This document shows, piece after piece, positions 16,904 to 25,109 of a stretch of 48,544 nucleotides of DNA; the stretch's first letter is position 1; each line of letters opens with the position of its first letter. Made by a program: the position numbers and the translations under genes. A model generated the notes under the pieces. The model was not told where the DNA came from. It saw only the letters and a list, made by a program, of their open reading frames with translations, and made no database searches. The DNA lies in NCBI GenBank assembly GCA_947623655.1, contig CANQHG010000013.1, positions 1 to 48,544 of the forward strand, given 5' to 3'. This DNA is from an uncultured Clostridia bacterium. GTDB lineage: Bacteria; Bacillota; Clostridia; Christensenellales; Borkfalkiaceae.

Positions 16904-17854
16904 ATGAAAAAAAGAAACATTCGCCGTTTTGCCGCCGTTACGCTTGCGGCGGGCCTTTCGGTAGGGGCGCTTGCGATGTTCGCGGGTTGCACGAGCAGCG
17001 AGCCGGAAGTTACGATCACCTATGAGTTCGACGGCACGGAATACGAAGTGGAGTACGTTCTTTCCCGTTCCGACGCACCCAAGACGGTCCAGCACTTCAT
17101 CGAACTTGCCGACGCGGGCTACTACGACGGTACGTGCATTCACGACTACACGTCTACGGCGCTCTATGGCGGCGGGTACTATATGAACGAACAGAACGAG
17201 CTCACCGAAAAGGACTACTTTGCGGTCGTCCGCGAGCTCGAAAAGGCCGGCAACGAATTTACGCAGAGCGTCTTTTTCAACAACAACGGAACGAAAGTGC
17301 CGCTCTATACCGTCTACGGGGAATTTTCCGACAACGGCGTGCAGAACGAAGGCAACCGCGTAAATACCCACTCCAAGGGTGCCCTCGTCATGTACTATAC
17401 CGATAAACTCGCCTCTGCGAAGAACGTGGAAGTCACGGTCGAGCGCAACGACGGAGGCGACAACAACGACGGCGCTTCCGAACAGGAGATCCCTTATTCC
17501 ACAAACAGCGCGACGTCGCTCTTCTACACCTATCTCAACACGTCGGCCACCTCGCTCGACAGACAGTATGCCGTATTCGGCAAGACCAAGGACTACGACG
17601 GCCAGCTTCAGCCTCTTCTCGACGCGATCGCGGCCTCCTCGTCGGCAGACGACGAGAACACCGAAGAGGATGAGAGCGTATTCACGGAAGACGTTGAGAT
17701 GCGCCTCGACACGCTCGATCACATGGGTACCGTAGACGTCTTTGCCGACATCTACAATGAGTTTGAGAGCGTGAGAAAGGGCGGCAAAGTCGAAACGTTC
17801 CATGTGCCCAAGGAACCCATCCTCGTCAAATCGGTCAAAGTAACCAAGTATTGA
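16904..17854 (+). CDS. Cyclophilin-type peptidyl-prolyl isomerase lipoprotein
   Basis: The 316-residue product has a lipoprotein signal peptide (cleavage before Cys29, FAGC) and so should work outside the membrane as a foldase for exported proteins. The cyclophilin pattern is recognisable: APKTVQHFIELADAGYYDGT (about 52-71), a following YGGGYY in place of the usual QGGD, and HSKGALVMYY matching the GxxxMA strand. Divergence at these places means isomerase activity is uncertain. An acidic, low-complexity stretch lies at about 245-265. The gene is monocistronic, with its own promoter and a shared terminator downstream. Confidence 0.75.
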   Translation: MKKRNIRRFAAVTLAAGLSVGALAMFAGCTSSEPEVTITYEFDGTEYEVEYVLSRSDAPKTVQHFIELADAGYYDGTCIHDYTSTALYGGGYYMNEQNELTEKDYFAVVRELEKAGNEFTQSVFFNNNGTKVPLYTVYGEFSDNGVQNEGNRVNTHSKGALVMYYTDKLASAKNVEVTVERNDGGDNNDGASEQEIPYSTNSATSLFYTYLNTSATSLDRQYAVFGKTKDYDGQLQPLLDAIAASSSADDENTEEDESVFTEDVEMRLDTLDHMGTVDVFADIYNEFESVRKGGKVETFHVPKEPILVKSVKVTKY

Positions 17855-17865
17855 TGAACATAGCA

Positions 17866-17893
17866 AAAAAGGACGCGCATGCGTCCTTTTTTC
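17866..17893. terminator. Bidirectional terminator between convergent genes
   Basis: AAAAAAGGACGCGCATGCGTCCTTTTTT is a near-perfect palindrome with A- and T-runs on both sides, lying between the stops of the + strand lipoprotein and the - strand unknown gene. Confidence 0.93.
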
Positions 17894-17907
17894 ATGTAGA
17901 TTTTCCG

Positions 17908-18783
17908 TTATTCCTCGCGGATATTCGCAATTTTTCCGTTTTCCAGCGTCACGCGGAAATAGCGGACGTCGAAGACATGCGGCTTGCGCCCATAGACGAG
18001 TCCCGTGAGCGCGGGGTCGTCGGTCAGAACGACGGAGACATATTTCCCCAAAAACTGCCGCAGAGAGCCCGCTTTTTCTTTGAGATCTTCCGCAAGAAAG
18101 GGGGCGGCGTCCGCACCGATGAGCACGCTTTCGAAGAGGGCGAGCGCAAACGTCCGCTCCGTGGGCTCATAGCGGCTGCGGATCGAACAGGAAACGAGTT
18201 TTCCCGCTTTCCGTTCGATTGCGGCTGTATGTCCCATGCTGTCCGCAAAGGGGATCTCCGCTTTGAGCGTCTCGCCCTTTTCCGTCACCTTGCCCTCGGT
18301 GCAGAGAAGAAGCTCGCCTTCCCGCGAGACGACCGCAAAGCCTATCGTTCCCTCGAGCAAGATCTCTTCTCCCAAGGCATAAGGCTTGCAGTCGGAGAGC
18401 TCTTCCGGGAGACGGACGATGTGGAAGCCCTTTTCGTTTTCGAGATTGAGCTGCAATGAGCCCTGCATGCAGAGCGTGAGCAGACTGCCGCCCGTCTTTT
18501 CCTGCCACAAAACAGTGAGAGAGGGGTCGCTTTTTACGAGGTCGCGGCAGTAGACCGCCACGCCGCTCTTTACGAAATACAGATCGATATGGGGCGGGGG
18601 CGCGAGCAGAAATTCCTCGTCGAAACGGAAGCGGACGGCCTCGTATCCTGTGGGGAGAAATTCGCAGAAGAGACCGTCTTTCACGTCGAGCTCGGCTCTC
18701 TTTTCAAAGCCGTCTACCATGCCGAAGTACGCCCCGTTTACCTTGAGAGCGCACGGTTTTTCCGCCAAAAAAATTACCTGCAT
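17908..18783 (-). CDS. Protein of unknown function (291 aa)
   Basis: I do not recognise this protein. It is predicted soluble and rich in beta strands, with recurring strand-turn elements such as KVNGAYFGMVDGFEKRAEL near the N-terminus, and has no signal peptide. The ATG at 18783 is preferred over an in-frame start 60 codons upstream, because the longer form would overlap the divergent gene at 18844 and read through its control region. No Shine-Dalgarno is seen. A TTGACA lies about 40 nt upstream on this strand, but no convincing -10 at standard spacing accompanies it, so the 5' end may be very short. It is convergent with the cyclophilin-type gene. Confidence 0.65.
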   Translation of the reverse strand: MQVIFLAEKPCALKVNGAYFGMVDGFEKRAELDVKDGLFCEFLPTGYEAVRFRFDEEFLLAPPPHIDLYFVKSGVAVYCRDLVKSDPSLTVLWQEKTGGSLLTLCMQGSLQLNLENEKGFHIVRLPEELSDCKPYALGEEILLEGTIGFAVVSREGELLLCTEGKVTEKGETLKAEIPFADSMGHTAAIERKAGKLVSCSIRSRYEPTERTFALALFESVLIGADAAPFLAEDLKEKAGSLRQFLGKYVSVVLTDDPALTGLVYGRKPHVFDVRYFRVTLENGKIANIREE

Positions 18784-18843
18784 ATTGATATTAGATGTAT
18801 AGCGGGATAAAATTATGTCAACAATCTTCTCCGAGGTGATATC

Positions 18844-19416
18844 ATGAACAAGATCAACGGCTACACGGAAGAAGAAGCGACGGGGCTCATCGAGTATATT
18901 TATTCGGGCAAAAATGCGGGCAAGACGCTCTCCTATCTCTTCGAGACGTACGGCAAAGAGCACAGCAGGGCAAAGGGCAGCGTGAGAAATTACTATTACG
19001 CTTTTCTCAAAAAGCAGGAGGACAGCAGGGTAAAGCGCATCCTCGAGGGGAAAAACCTTGCCGCGGGCGAGATCAAGCCGTTCACCGAAGAGGAGACGGA
19101 CGAAATGCTCAAAAAGATCCTTGCCGAGCGCAAAAAGGGGTATTCCGTGCGCAGGGCGATCATCAACGTGTGCGGCGGCGACGAACGGCTCATGCTTCGC
19201 ATGCAGAACAAGTACAGAAATCTTCTGAAAAAACAGCCCGAACGGGTGGAAAAGGCCGCGCGCGATGCGGGGATCCCCGAAGAAAAGAGCTTTTTGCAGC
19301 GCAAACTCGAACGGGAGATCGACGCGCTCTATTCGCGCCTTGCCATCGATTTAAGACGGGAAAACGAGCGGCTGAAAGCGGAATTGGAAAAATTGCGCAA
19401 CGAAAAGGGAGAATAA
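18844..19416 (+). CDS. Putative Myb/RsfA-like DNA-binding protein with C-terminal coiled coil
   Basis: The 190-residue soluble protein has two similar helical units: GKTLSYLFETYGKEHSRAKG followed by SVRNYYYAFLKK (about 24-56), and a second around ERKKGYSVRRAIINVCGGDERL (about 95-117). These look like Myb-type or RsfA-type helix-turn-helix repeats. The last 40 residues (LQRKLEREIDALYSRLAIDL onward) form a long charged coiled coil. RsfA-like proteins control late prespore genes in spore formers, but that role here is inference. GAGGTGAT provides the ribosome binding site. A small membrane-protein gene follows after 40 nt. Confidence 0.5.
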   Translation: MNKINGYTEEEATGLIEYIYSGKNAGKTLSYLFETYGKEHSRAKGSVRNYYYAFLKKQEDSRVKRILEGKNLAAGEIKPFTEEETDEMLKKILAERKKGYSVRRAIINVCGGDERLMLRMQNKYRNLLKKQPERVEKAARDAGIPEEKSFLQRKLEREIDALYSRLAIDLRRENERLKAELEKLRNEKGE

Positions 19417-19456
19417 GCGCCATATCCTTTCACAAACTGTATGCAGGGAGGAAACC

Positions 19457-19654
19457 ATGGAAAAGTTATTCTGTCTGGGCCTTGCGCTCGGCATGGTCGG
19501 CGGGGCGCTCCTTGTCGCAAACAGCTATAAGATGCGCTGCCTTGTCAAGAAAAGTCAGGCCGAGATGATGCAGAAATTCGACGAAATGGTCGATGAGAAG
19601 CTGAAAGGAAACGAAAAGTCCGAAGAAACGCCCGAGAAAAAGGGCAAGAAGTAA
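19457..19654 (+). CDS. Small single-span membrane protein (65 aa)
   Basis: The product has one N-terminal hydrophobic segment with small residues (LFCLGLALGMVGGALLVA, about residues 4-21), followed by a basic stretch and a Lys/Glu-rich helical tail (QAEMMQKFDEMVDEKLKG). This resembles YtxH-like or generic small anchor proteins, but no family can be assigned. A GGGAGG site precedes the ATG and a terminator follows directly, supporting it as a real gene, probably co-transcribed with the upstream helix-turn-helix gene. Confidence 0.68.
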   Translation: MEKLFCLGLALGMVGGALLVANSYKMRCLVKKSQAEMMQKFDEMVDEKLKGNEKSEETPEKKGKK

Positions 19655-19658
19655 AAAG

Positions 19659-19692
19659 AAAAAGAGCGGCGCACTCTTGCACTGCTCTTTTT
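19659..19692 (+). terminator. Intrinsic terminator
   Basis: AAAAAGAGC (19659-19667) pairs with GCTCTTTTT (19684-19692) over a 16-nt loop. Confidence 0.75.
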
Positions 19693-19733
19693 CCTTGCCG
19701 CTCGTGCCCAATGCGGCGGGCGCGTCATTTTGG

Positions 19734-19762
19734 TTGACGGAAAGGCCGCTTTGTGCTATACT
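19734..19762 (+). promoter_or_regulatory. ruvX promoter, apparently producing a leaderless mRNA
   Basis: TTGACG (19734-19739) and TATACT (19757-19762) are 17 bp apart. Counting 7 nt from the end of the -10 box puts the predicted +1 at 19769, the A of the ruvX ATG. No Shine-Dalgarno exists upstream of that ATG. Confidence 0.8.
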
Positions 19763-19768
19763 TTGCAT

Positions 19769-20557
19769 ATGAAGCCGACGATCATCGCATTCGACATCGG
19801 GGATAAGCGCATCGGCGTCGCCGTATCCGATCCGTTCGGAGAGTACGCCATGCCGTCCGATACCTATTTCCGCACAGGCGACTTTTTCAGAGATGTCCGC
19901 GCTGTTGCGGACATCGCCCAAGCGCACGGCGCCGCGCGCATCGTTTGCGGGCTTCCCCTCAATGCCGACGGCACCGAGAGCGTCCAGACCGCCAAGACCC
20001 GCAATTTCGTCCGTGCTCTCGCGGAGCGCGCGGGGATTCCCGTTGAAGTCGAAGACGAACGGTATTCCACCTTACAGGCGCGGGGAGATCTCGTCCGCAT
20101 GGGCGTGAGCGCGAAGCGCGACAAAAAAAAGAAGAATGTAGATTCGCTTGCGGCGGCCTACATCCTCGAAAGATATCTTGAAAAAAATATGGGAGACGAA
20201 GATATGAAAGAAGAAGCAAACAATTACGACGACGATAATATCGTGGAACTTGTGAGCGAAGACGGCGAGACACTCTCTTTCGAGCACCTGCTCACCTTTG
20301 AGTACAAGGGAGAATGGTACATCGCCCTGACTCCCGCTGCGGCGCCCGAGGAAGAGACGGAGGCCGAAGAGGACGATGAAGAGGGCGACGAGATCGTCAT
20401 CTACCATCTTGTCGGCGGCGAGGACGACGAGGAACTCGAAACGATCGAAGACGACGCGCTTCTCGACGAAGTGTTCGCCGAATTCTGCAACCAATACGAA
20501 GATTTCGAAGACGCAGACGAGGCAGAGCAGCTCGACGGCGACGCGGACGGAGAATAA
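19769..20557 (+). CDS. ruvX: RuvX (YqgF) Holliday junction resolvase-like protein fused to a DUF1292 (YrzB) domain
   Basis: Residues 1-139 are a full RuvX/YqgF RNase-H-fold nuclease: AFDIGDKRIGVAVSD with the first catalytic Asp, IVCGLPLNADGTES, VEDERYSTLQAR and KKNVDSLAAAYILERYL. The family acts in Holliday-junction processing and/or pre-16S rRNA 5' maturation. Without a stop codon the frame continues into a DUF1292/YrzB-like domain (NIVELVSEDGETLSFEHLLTFEYKGEWYIAL) and a very acidic tail. In most Firmicutes these are two adjacent genes. An internal ATG at 20204 (M146) has GGGAG 8 nt upstream, so the DUF1292 part may also be made alone. The ATG at 19769 is chosen over one 13 codons upstream, which lies inside the promoter. 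Confidence 0.88.
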   Translation: MKPTIIAFDIGDKRIGVAVSDPFGEYAMPSDTYFRTGDFFRDVRAVADIAQAHGAARIVCGLPLNADGTESVQTAKTRNFVRALAERAGIPVEVEDERYSTLQARGDLVRMGVSAKRDKKKKNVDSLAAAYILERYLEKNMGDEDMKEEANNYDDDNIVELVSEDGETLSFEHLLTFEYKGEWYIALTPAAAPEEETEAEEDDEEGDEIVIYHLVGGEDDEELETIEDDALLDEVFAEFCNQYEDFEDADEAEQLDGDADGE

Positions 20558-20581
20558 GCGGCGCGGCGGAGAATTCTCCCG

Positions 20582-21172
20582 ATGAACAAGAGAAATTACG
20601 ACAGGGAAATGCTCGGGATCATGCAAGATCATGCGGGGGAGCGGTTGCTTCTCCACAGTTGTTGCGCGCCCTGTTCGAGCTATTGTCTTACGCAGGTCGC
20701 CCCCGTTTTCGGGACGACCGTCTTTTACTTTAATCCCAATCTCGACAGCGAGGAAGAGTATCTCCGCCGCAAAAACGAGCAGATACGGCTCTTGCGGGAG
20801 ACGGGTATGGCCGATTTTCTCGACTGCGGCTATGAGAGCGAAGCGTTCCGCGAGATCGCCGCGGGATACGAAGACGAACCCGAAGGGGGAGCGCGGTGCA
20901 AGCGGTGTTTTCTGTTGCGTCTGGAGCGCACGGCGCAAGAGGCGAAGAGGGGGGGATACGACTTTTTCGGCACCACGCTCACCGTTTCGCCCCTCAAAGA
21001 CAGCGAAGCGATCAACCGCATCGGCTTTGCGTTGGCGGAAAAGTACGGCGTTTCGTATCTGCCCTCGGATTTCAAAAAAAGGAACGGGTATCTCCGTTCC
21101 GTCGAATTATCCAAAGAATACGATTTATATCGCCAAAACTATTGCGGTTGCGAATACTCGAAGAGAAATTAA
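20582..21172 (+). CDS. queH: Epoxyqueuosine reductase QueH
   Basis: QueH performs the last step of queuosine synthesis, reducing epoxyqueuosine in tRNA to queuosine, as the cobalamin-independent alternative to QueG. The 196-residue protein has the full metal-ligand set of the family: HSCCAPCSSY (C27, C28, C31), CKRC in the middle, and YCGC near the C-terminus (C188, C190), plus FYFNPNLDSEEEY and GTTLTVSPLKDSEAIN. A purine-rich palindrome (GGAGAATTCTCC) just before the ATG contains the ribosome binding site. It follows ruvX/DUF1292 by 24 nt and is probably in the same transcript. queA and tgt are 4-6 kb downstream. Confidence 0.93.
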   Translation: MNKRNYDREMLGIMQDHAGERLLLHSCCAPCSSYCLTQVAPVFGTTVFYFNPNLDSEEEYLRRKNEQIRLLRETGMADFLDCGYESEAFREIAAGYEDEPEGGARCKRCFLLRLERTAQEAKRGGYDFFGTTLTVSPLKDSEAINRIGFALAEKYGVSYLPSDFKKRNGYLRSVELSKEYDLYRQNYCGCEYSKRN

Positions 21173-21221
21173 AATAACTTTGAGCGCTTGGGCGCATCCT
21201 GCGCGGCGGAAAGAGATCGCC

Positions 21222-22064
21222 TTATTCCCGCTTTCCTGTTTCTGTTTTTTCGCCTGTGAGCAGATGCCGCGAAAAGGCGGACGGCAGGGGGGAGCCCGAA
21301 AGACAGCCTAAAAAATCTTCCATGCGGCATGCGGCGTTTTGCGCGGCGGTGAGAAAGAGCGCGTCGGCATTTTCCTCGCCCGAGAGCCGTGCGAACTGCG
21401 CGCCGCCGAGGATGTGCGGATCGGGTACGGCGCGGGGGTAGAGCTGCGGCACAAAGGGCAGGAGATAGCGGAAGCGCTTCCTATGGAAGTGCATACAAAA
21501 CCATCTGAAAAAGTTGAGCGCGCGCCTGAAAGCGCCCTTTTTTATTGTGATCGCAAGAAGCGCCGCGGCGTCCCGCAGATAGGCGTACAGGACGCCCTCG
21601 CGCGCGATTTTTTTCAGGTCGAACGGCCACGCATACGCGCGCACGGATCTTTCTTCGAGAGTCGCCGCAAAATAGACGTCCCAATCGTTCTCAATGCGCT
21701 GGTGAACGCTCTTTTTGAACTTATTTTCCTTGAGATATCCGTACACAAAGGGGTGAAAAGCGGCGTCCGCTTCGAGGTGGGTGCAAAAGCCGAGCGCGTA
21801 GGCGAGACACTTGTCTCTCTCCTCGCCCGTGCGGGACGAAAGCGCTTTTATGAGCGCACAAAACCATTCGTACACCCTGCCCCGGTGCAAGATCTTCCCC
21901 CAATTTTTCTTGCCCTGCTGAGGCTTGTAGAAAAAATAGAGGTCGGGGCCCTGTGCGCCGAGATAATAATAGTCGGGCGCGGCAGAGATGTGTTGTCTCT
22001 CCTCTTTGCTCAAAAGCGCGGCCGCGCTCTTTGCGATAAGTTCGTGCGTGATGCTTGAAGGCAT
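21222..22064 (-). CDS. Zinc-dependent phospholipase C family protein
   Basis: The 280-residue protein has the His/Asp pattern of the zinc phospholipase C / S1-P1 nuclease-like helical fold: SSITHELIAKSA at the N-terminus, YLGAQGPDLYFF (about 34-45), FCTHLEADAAFHPFVYGYL (about 93-111) and HQRIENDWDVYF (about 120-131). There is no signal peptide, so the enzyme seems intracellular, unlike secreted toxins such as alpha-toxin; members of this intracellular branch have no established substrate. Its C-terminal codons approach the convergent queH end. It lies 43 nt downstream of yggS on the same strand and is likely co-transcribed. Confidence 0.85.
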   Translation of the reverse strand: MPSSITHELIAKSAAALLSKEERQHISAAPDYYYLGAQGPDLYFFYKPQQGKKNWGKILHRGRVYEWFCALIKALSSRTGEERDKCLAYALGFCTHLEADAAFHPFVYGYLKENKFKKSVHQRIENDWDVYFAATLEERSVRAYAWPFDLKKIAREGVLYAYLRDAAALLAITIKKGAFRRALNFFRWFCMHFHRKRFRYLLPFVPQLYPRAVPDPHILGGAQFARLSGEENADALFLTAAQNAACRMEDFLGCLSGSPLPSAFSRHLLTGEKTETGKRE

Positions 22065-22107
22065 AGCTGTTCTCCGTACTCTATTATAGCGCAGTTTGCG
22101 TAAAAAT

Positions 22108-22776
22108 TTAACGTTGTCTTTCCCCGAAAATGCAGGTGCCGAGGCGGATCATGTTGGAACCGTGTTCCATGCAGAGGCGATAGTCTCCGCTCATGCCCAT
22201 GGAGAGATAAGCGCAGTTTTCGTCCGCGTCCCGCGCCTTTTCGAAGAGAGCCCGCATCTTTTTGCAGAGGGAAGCGAGAAAAGAAAGTTCCCCGCTCGCG
22301 GGAAGCATTGCCATATACCCCTTGAAGCGCAATCCCATCAGCGAAGAGACCGTGCGGCGGGCCTCTTCCGCCTCCTCATAGGAAAATCCGCCCTTGCTCT
22401 TCTCGTTGCCGACGTTGATCTCGATGAGTACGTTTTGCACGCATTCCCTTTTCTCTGCGAGGCGGGAGATCTCTTCGGCGAGGCGAACGCTGCCGACGGA
22501 GTGGATAAGATCGCACGTTCCGACGAGATATTTTACTTTATTTGTCTGTAAATTGCCGATAAAGTGCCGTTCGGCGCCCTCGGAAGCGGCGTATTTGTCG
22601 CGAAATTCCTGCACTTTGTTTTCTCCGACGCACGATATTCCCGCCTTGATTGCACGGGAGATCTCTTCGGGCGTTCTCGTCTTTGTCGCGGCGACGAGCG
22701 TAACTCTTTCGCCCAAGCCGTTTCCGCCGCCGATCTCGCCGAGAATGCGACGGACGTTTTCTTCTATATTTCCCAT
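22108..22776 (-). CDS. YggS-family pyridoxal phosphate homeostasis protein
   Basis: This is a single-domain alanine-racemase-fold PLP-binding protein (222 aa, usual about 225). The PLP lysine is in VTLVAATKTR (K32), with family motifs VGENKVQE, HFIGNLQTNK, IEINVGNEKSKGGF and the C-terminal LSMGMSGDYRLCMEHGSNMIRLGT. YggS/YlmE proteins buffer intracellular PLP and have no known catalytic reaction. AGGAG lies just before the ATG. A weak TTGCTT/TAGGAT pair with 17-bp spacing ends 6 nt before the ATG. The ruvC promoter lies on the opposite side of this divergent region. Confidence 0.95.
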   Translation of the reverse strand: MGNIEENVRRILGEIGGGNGLGERVTLVAATKTRTPEEISRAIKAGISCVGENKVQEFRDKYAASEGAERHFIGNLQTNKVKYLVGTCDLIHSVGSVRLAEEISRLAEKRECVQNVLIEINVGNEKSKGGFSYEEAEEARRTVSSLMGLRFKGYMAMLPASGELSFLASLCKKMRALFEKARDADENCAYLSMGMSGDYRLCMEHGSNMIRLGTCIFGERQR

Positions 22777-22844
22777 ACTCCTATCCTACTCCGTTTTCGG
22801 GAAAAAAGCAAGCGTTCTATGATAAAATACAAGGGCGGTAATCC

Positions 22845-22873
22845 TTGACATCTTTGCTGTTTTCCTGTAAAAT
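22845..22873 (+). promoter_or_regulatory. ruvC promoter, apparently producing a leaderless mRNA
   Basis: Perfect TTGACA (22845-22850), 17-bp spacer, TAAAAT (22868-22873). The predicted +1 is 22880, the A of the ruvC ATG. The sequence before the ATG (AAATAAACAT) has no Shine-Dalgarno. Confidence 0.82.
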
Positions 22874-22879
22874 AAACAT

Positions 22880-23377
22880 ATGATTATTTTGGGGCTCGAC
22901 CCTGGCTACGGAACAATGGGATACGGCATTCTCGAAAAGGACGCGCGGGGCAACTGCTCCGCCGTGGCATATGGCGCCGTAAAGACCCCGACGGACGAGA
23001 GTTTTCCCGTGCGGCTGTGCATTCTCGAGGAAAAACTCAATTCCATTTTCGACCGTTTCAAACCCGACGAAGCGGCGATGGAAGAGCTCTTCTTTTCCAA
23101 AAACATTACGACGGGCATTGCCGTGGCGCATGCGCGGGGAGTGATGATGCTCACCTGCAACAAACGTTGCGGAAAACTCTACGAATATACGCCCAACCAG
23201 ATCAAACAGGCGCTCACGGGCTATGGGGCGGCGGACAAGGGGCAGATGCAGAGAGTTGTTGCCTCCCACCTCGGCCTTTCGGGGATCCCGCGCCCCGACG
23301 ATGCCGCCGACGCGCTCGCCGTGGCCCTTTGCCATGCGTTCACGAGCAGATTTTCGGCGCTGTTCGGCGTCCGTTAG
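22880..23377 (+). CDS. ruvC: Crossover junction endodeoxyribonuclease RuvC
   Basis: RuvC resolves Holliday junctions by paired nicks. The 165-residue enzyme has the RNase-H-like catalytic acids: D7 in ILGLDPGYGTMGYG, E in MEELFFSKN (about 70), and the C-terminal PDDAADALAVALCH pair. The length matches the family (about 165-175). It heads the ruvC-ruvA-ruvB cluster; the gap to ruvA is 70 nt. The transcript appears leaderless. Confidence 0.97.
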   Translation: MIILGLDPGYGTMGYGILEKDARGNCSAVAYGAVKTPTDESFPVRLCILEEKLNSIFDRFKPDEAAMEELFFSKNITTGIAVAHARGVMMLTCNKRCGKLYEYTPNQIKQALTGYGAADKGQMQRVVASHLGLSGIPRPDDAADALAVALCHAFTSRFSALFGVR

Positions 23378-23447
23378 CCATCCGCGCTCTTTCCCTGCGG
23401 GGCATTCCGAAATTTTTGATCTTGTATCGATCGTTCAGGAGTAAAAC

Positions 23448-24050
23448 ATGATAGGATACTTAAGAGGAACGGTAAAATATCTCGATCCTGCGTACGTCAT
23501 TCTGGAAGTCAACGGCGTCGGCTATGAAGTCGTCTGTTCGGGCGCGGCTTTTTCGCGCCTCTCTGGCGTGAGAAAGGGAGAAGAGGGGGAGGTGTATACC
23601 TATCTCAAAGTCTCCGAAGACGACGTTACCCTCTTCGGTTTTTGCGACCCGCAGGAGAAGGCGCTCTTTTTAAAACTCACGTCCGTGCAGGGCGTCGGCG
23701 CGAGGCTTGCGATGAGCGTGCTCTCTTCCATGCGCCCCTCGGAAGTTTCCGAAGCTATCGCCTCCGCCGACTCCAAGCGCCTTGCTTCCGTCAAAGGACT
23801 CGGCAAAAAGACGGCGGAACGCATCATTCTGGAACTTCACGGCAAGATCTCCGCAGACGAGCTGCTCGGCGCGGAGAGCGTGGGGGGACGCGTCTCCGTA
23901 CCCGTCGACTCGCAGGATGAAGACGCCGTTTCCGCGCTCATGGGGATGGGCTTTACGCGTCAGGAGAGCGCCCGCGCCGTAGATCGCGCCAAGGCGGGCG
24001 GCGCAAAGACGATGGAAGAAATTCTCGCCCTCGCACTGAGAGGACTGTAA
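23448..24050 (+). CDS. ruvA: Holliday junction branch migration protein RuvA
   Basis: RuvA binds four-way junctions as a tetramer and loads RuvB. The 200-residue protein starts with the OB domain (MIGYLRGTVKYLDPAYVILE), has the two helix-hairpin-helix motifs (LTSVQGVGARLAMSVLSS and ASVKGLGKKTAERIILEL), then a linker, and a C-terminal RuvB-interacting domain with ALMGMGFTRQESARAV. A CAGGAG site lies upstream. The stop is 10 nt before ruvB. Confidence 0.97.
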   Translation: MIGYLRGTVKYLDPAYVILEVNGVGYEVVCSGAAFSRLSGVRKGEEGEVYTYLKVSEDDVTLFGFCDPQEKALFLKLTSVQGVGARLAMSVLSSMRPSEVSEAIASADSKRLASVKGLGKKTAERIILELHGKISADELLGAESVGGRVSVPVDSQDEDAVSALMGMGFTRQESARAVDRAKAGGAKTMEEILALALRGL

Positions 24051-24060
24051 GAGGTGACAT

Positions 24061-25107
24061 ATGTTTGACGACGAATTCGGCGAAGAGAGGATCCTTTCGG
24101 GCACGAAGAGCGAGTACGATCTCGAAGAAAACGTTTTAAGGCCAAAGACGCTCGAGGATTATGTCGGGCAAGACAAGGTAAAAGAAAATCTCACCGTATA
24201 TATGGCCGCCGCAAAACAGCGCGGCGAAGCGCTCGACCACGTTCTTTTATACGGCCCGCCGGGGCTCGGAAAGACGACGCTCGCGCACATCATCGCCAAC
24301 ACGATGGACGCGCAGATCAAAATGACTTCGGGCCCCGCCATCGAACGGCAGGGAGACCTTGCGGCGATCCTCTCCAATCTCAACGAGGGAGACGTTCTCT
24401 TCATCGACGAGATCCACCGCCTCAACCGCGCCGTAGAGGAGACGCTCTATTCGGCAATGGAAGATTACGCGCTCGACATCATCGTGGGGAAAGGCCCCAT
24501 GGCGAGAAATATCCGCCTGCCCTTAAAGAGATTTACCCTCATCGGCGCGACGACGCGGGCAGGGATGCTTTCAAGCCCCTTGCGCGACAGGTTCGGCATT
24601 ATGTGCCGTCTCGACATGTACACGCCCGAGGAACTCAAAAAGATCGTCACCCGCTCCGCCCGTACGCTGGGGATCTCCGTCGAGGAGGGGGGAAGTTACG
24701 AGATCGCCAAGAGAAGCCGCGGTACGCCGCGTATCGCAAACAGGTTGTTAAAGCGCGTGCGGGATTTCTCTGCCGTGCGCGGGAGTTCTGCCATCACCAA
24801 GGAAGACGCCGACAGGGCGCTCAAGAAAATGGAGATCGACGAGCTCGGCCTCGACGAGACGGACAGAAATCTTCTCAGGGCGCTCATCGAGAAGTTCAAC
24901 GGCGGACCCGCGGGGCTCGACACGCTTGCCGCGACCGTCAATGAGGACGTCAATACCATTCTCGACGTATACGAACCCTATCTCATTCAGCTCGGATTTA
25001 TCGCCCGCACGCCGCGGGGGCGCATATGTCTCAAGGGCGGCTACGAGCATATGGGCATGAAAATGCCCGAATCGGTGAAGAAACAACTCTCCGTGTTCGA
25101 CGAATAG
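24061..25107 (+). CDS. ruvB: Holliday junction branch migration ATPase RuvB
   Basis: RuvB is the hexameric AAA+ motor that drives branch migration. The 348-residue protein has Walker [13 protein letters not shown] (about 63-74), Walker B with the DEIH box (LFIDEIHRL), sensor 1 [10 protein letters not shown], the arginine finger region LRDRFG, and the C-terminal winged helix ([15 protein letters not shown]). All elements are intact. The ATG follows AAGAGGTGAC. A repeat-bearing spacer separates it from queA. Confidence 0.98.
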   Translation: MFDDEFGEERILSGTKSEYDLEENVLRPKTLEDYVGQDKVKENLTVYMAAAKQRGEALDHVLLYGPPGLGKTTLAHIIANTMDAQIKMTSGPAIERQGDLAAILSNLNEGDVLFIDEIHRLNRAVEETLYSAMEDYALDIIVGKGPMARNIRLPLKRFTLIGATTRAGMLSSPLRDRFGIMCRLDMYTPEELKKIVTRSARTLGISVEEGGSYEIAKRSRGTPRIANRLLKRVRDFSAVRGSSAITKEDADRALKKMEIDELGLDETDRNLLRALIEKFNGGPAGLDTLAATVNEDVNTILDVYEPYLIQLGFIARTPRGRICLKGGYEHMGMKMPESVKKQLSVFDE

Positions 25108-25109
25108 AA

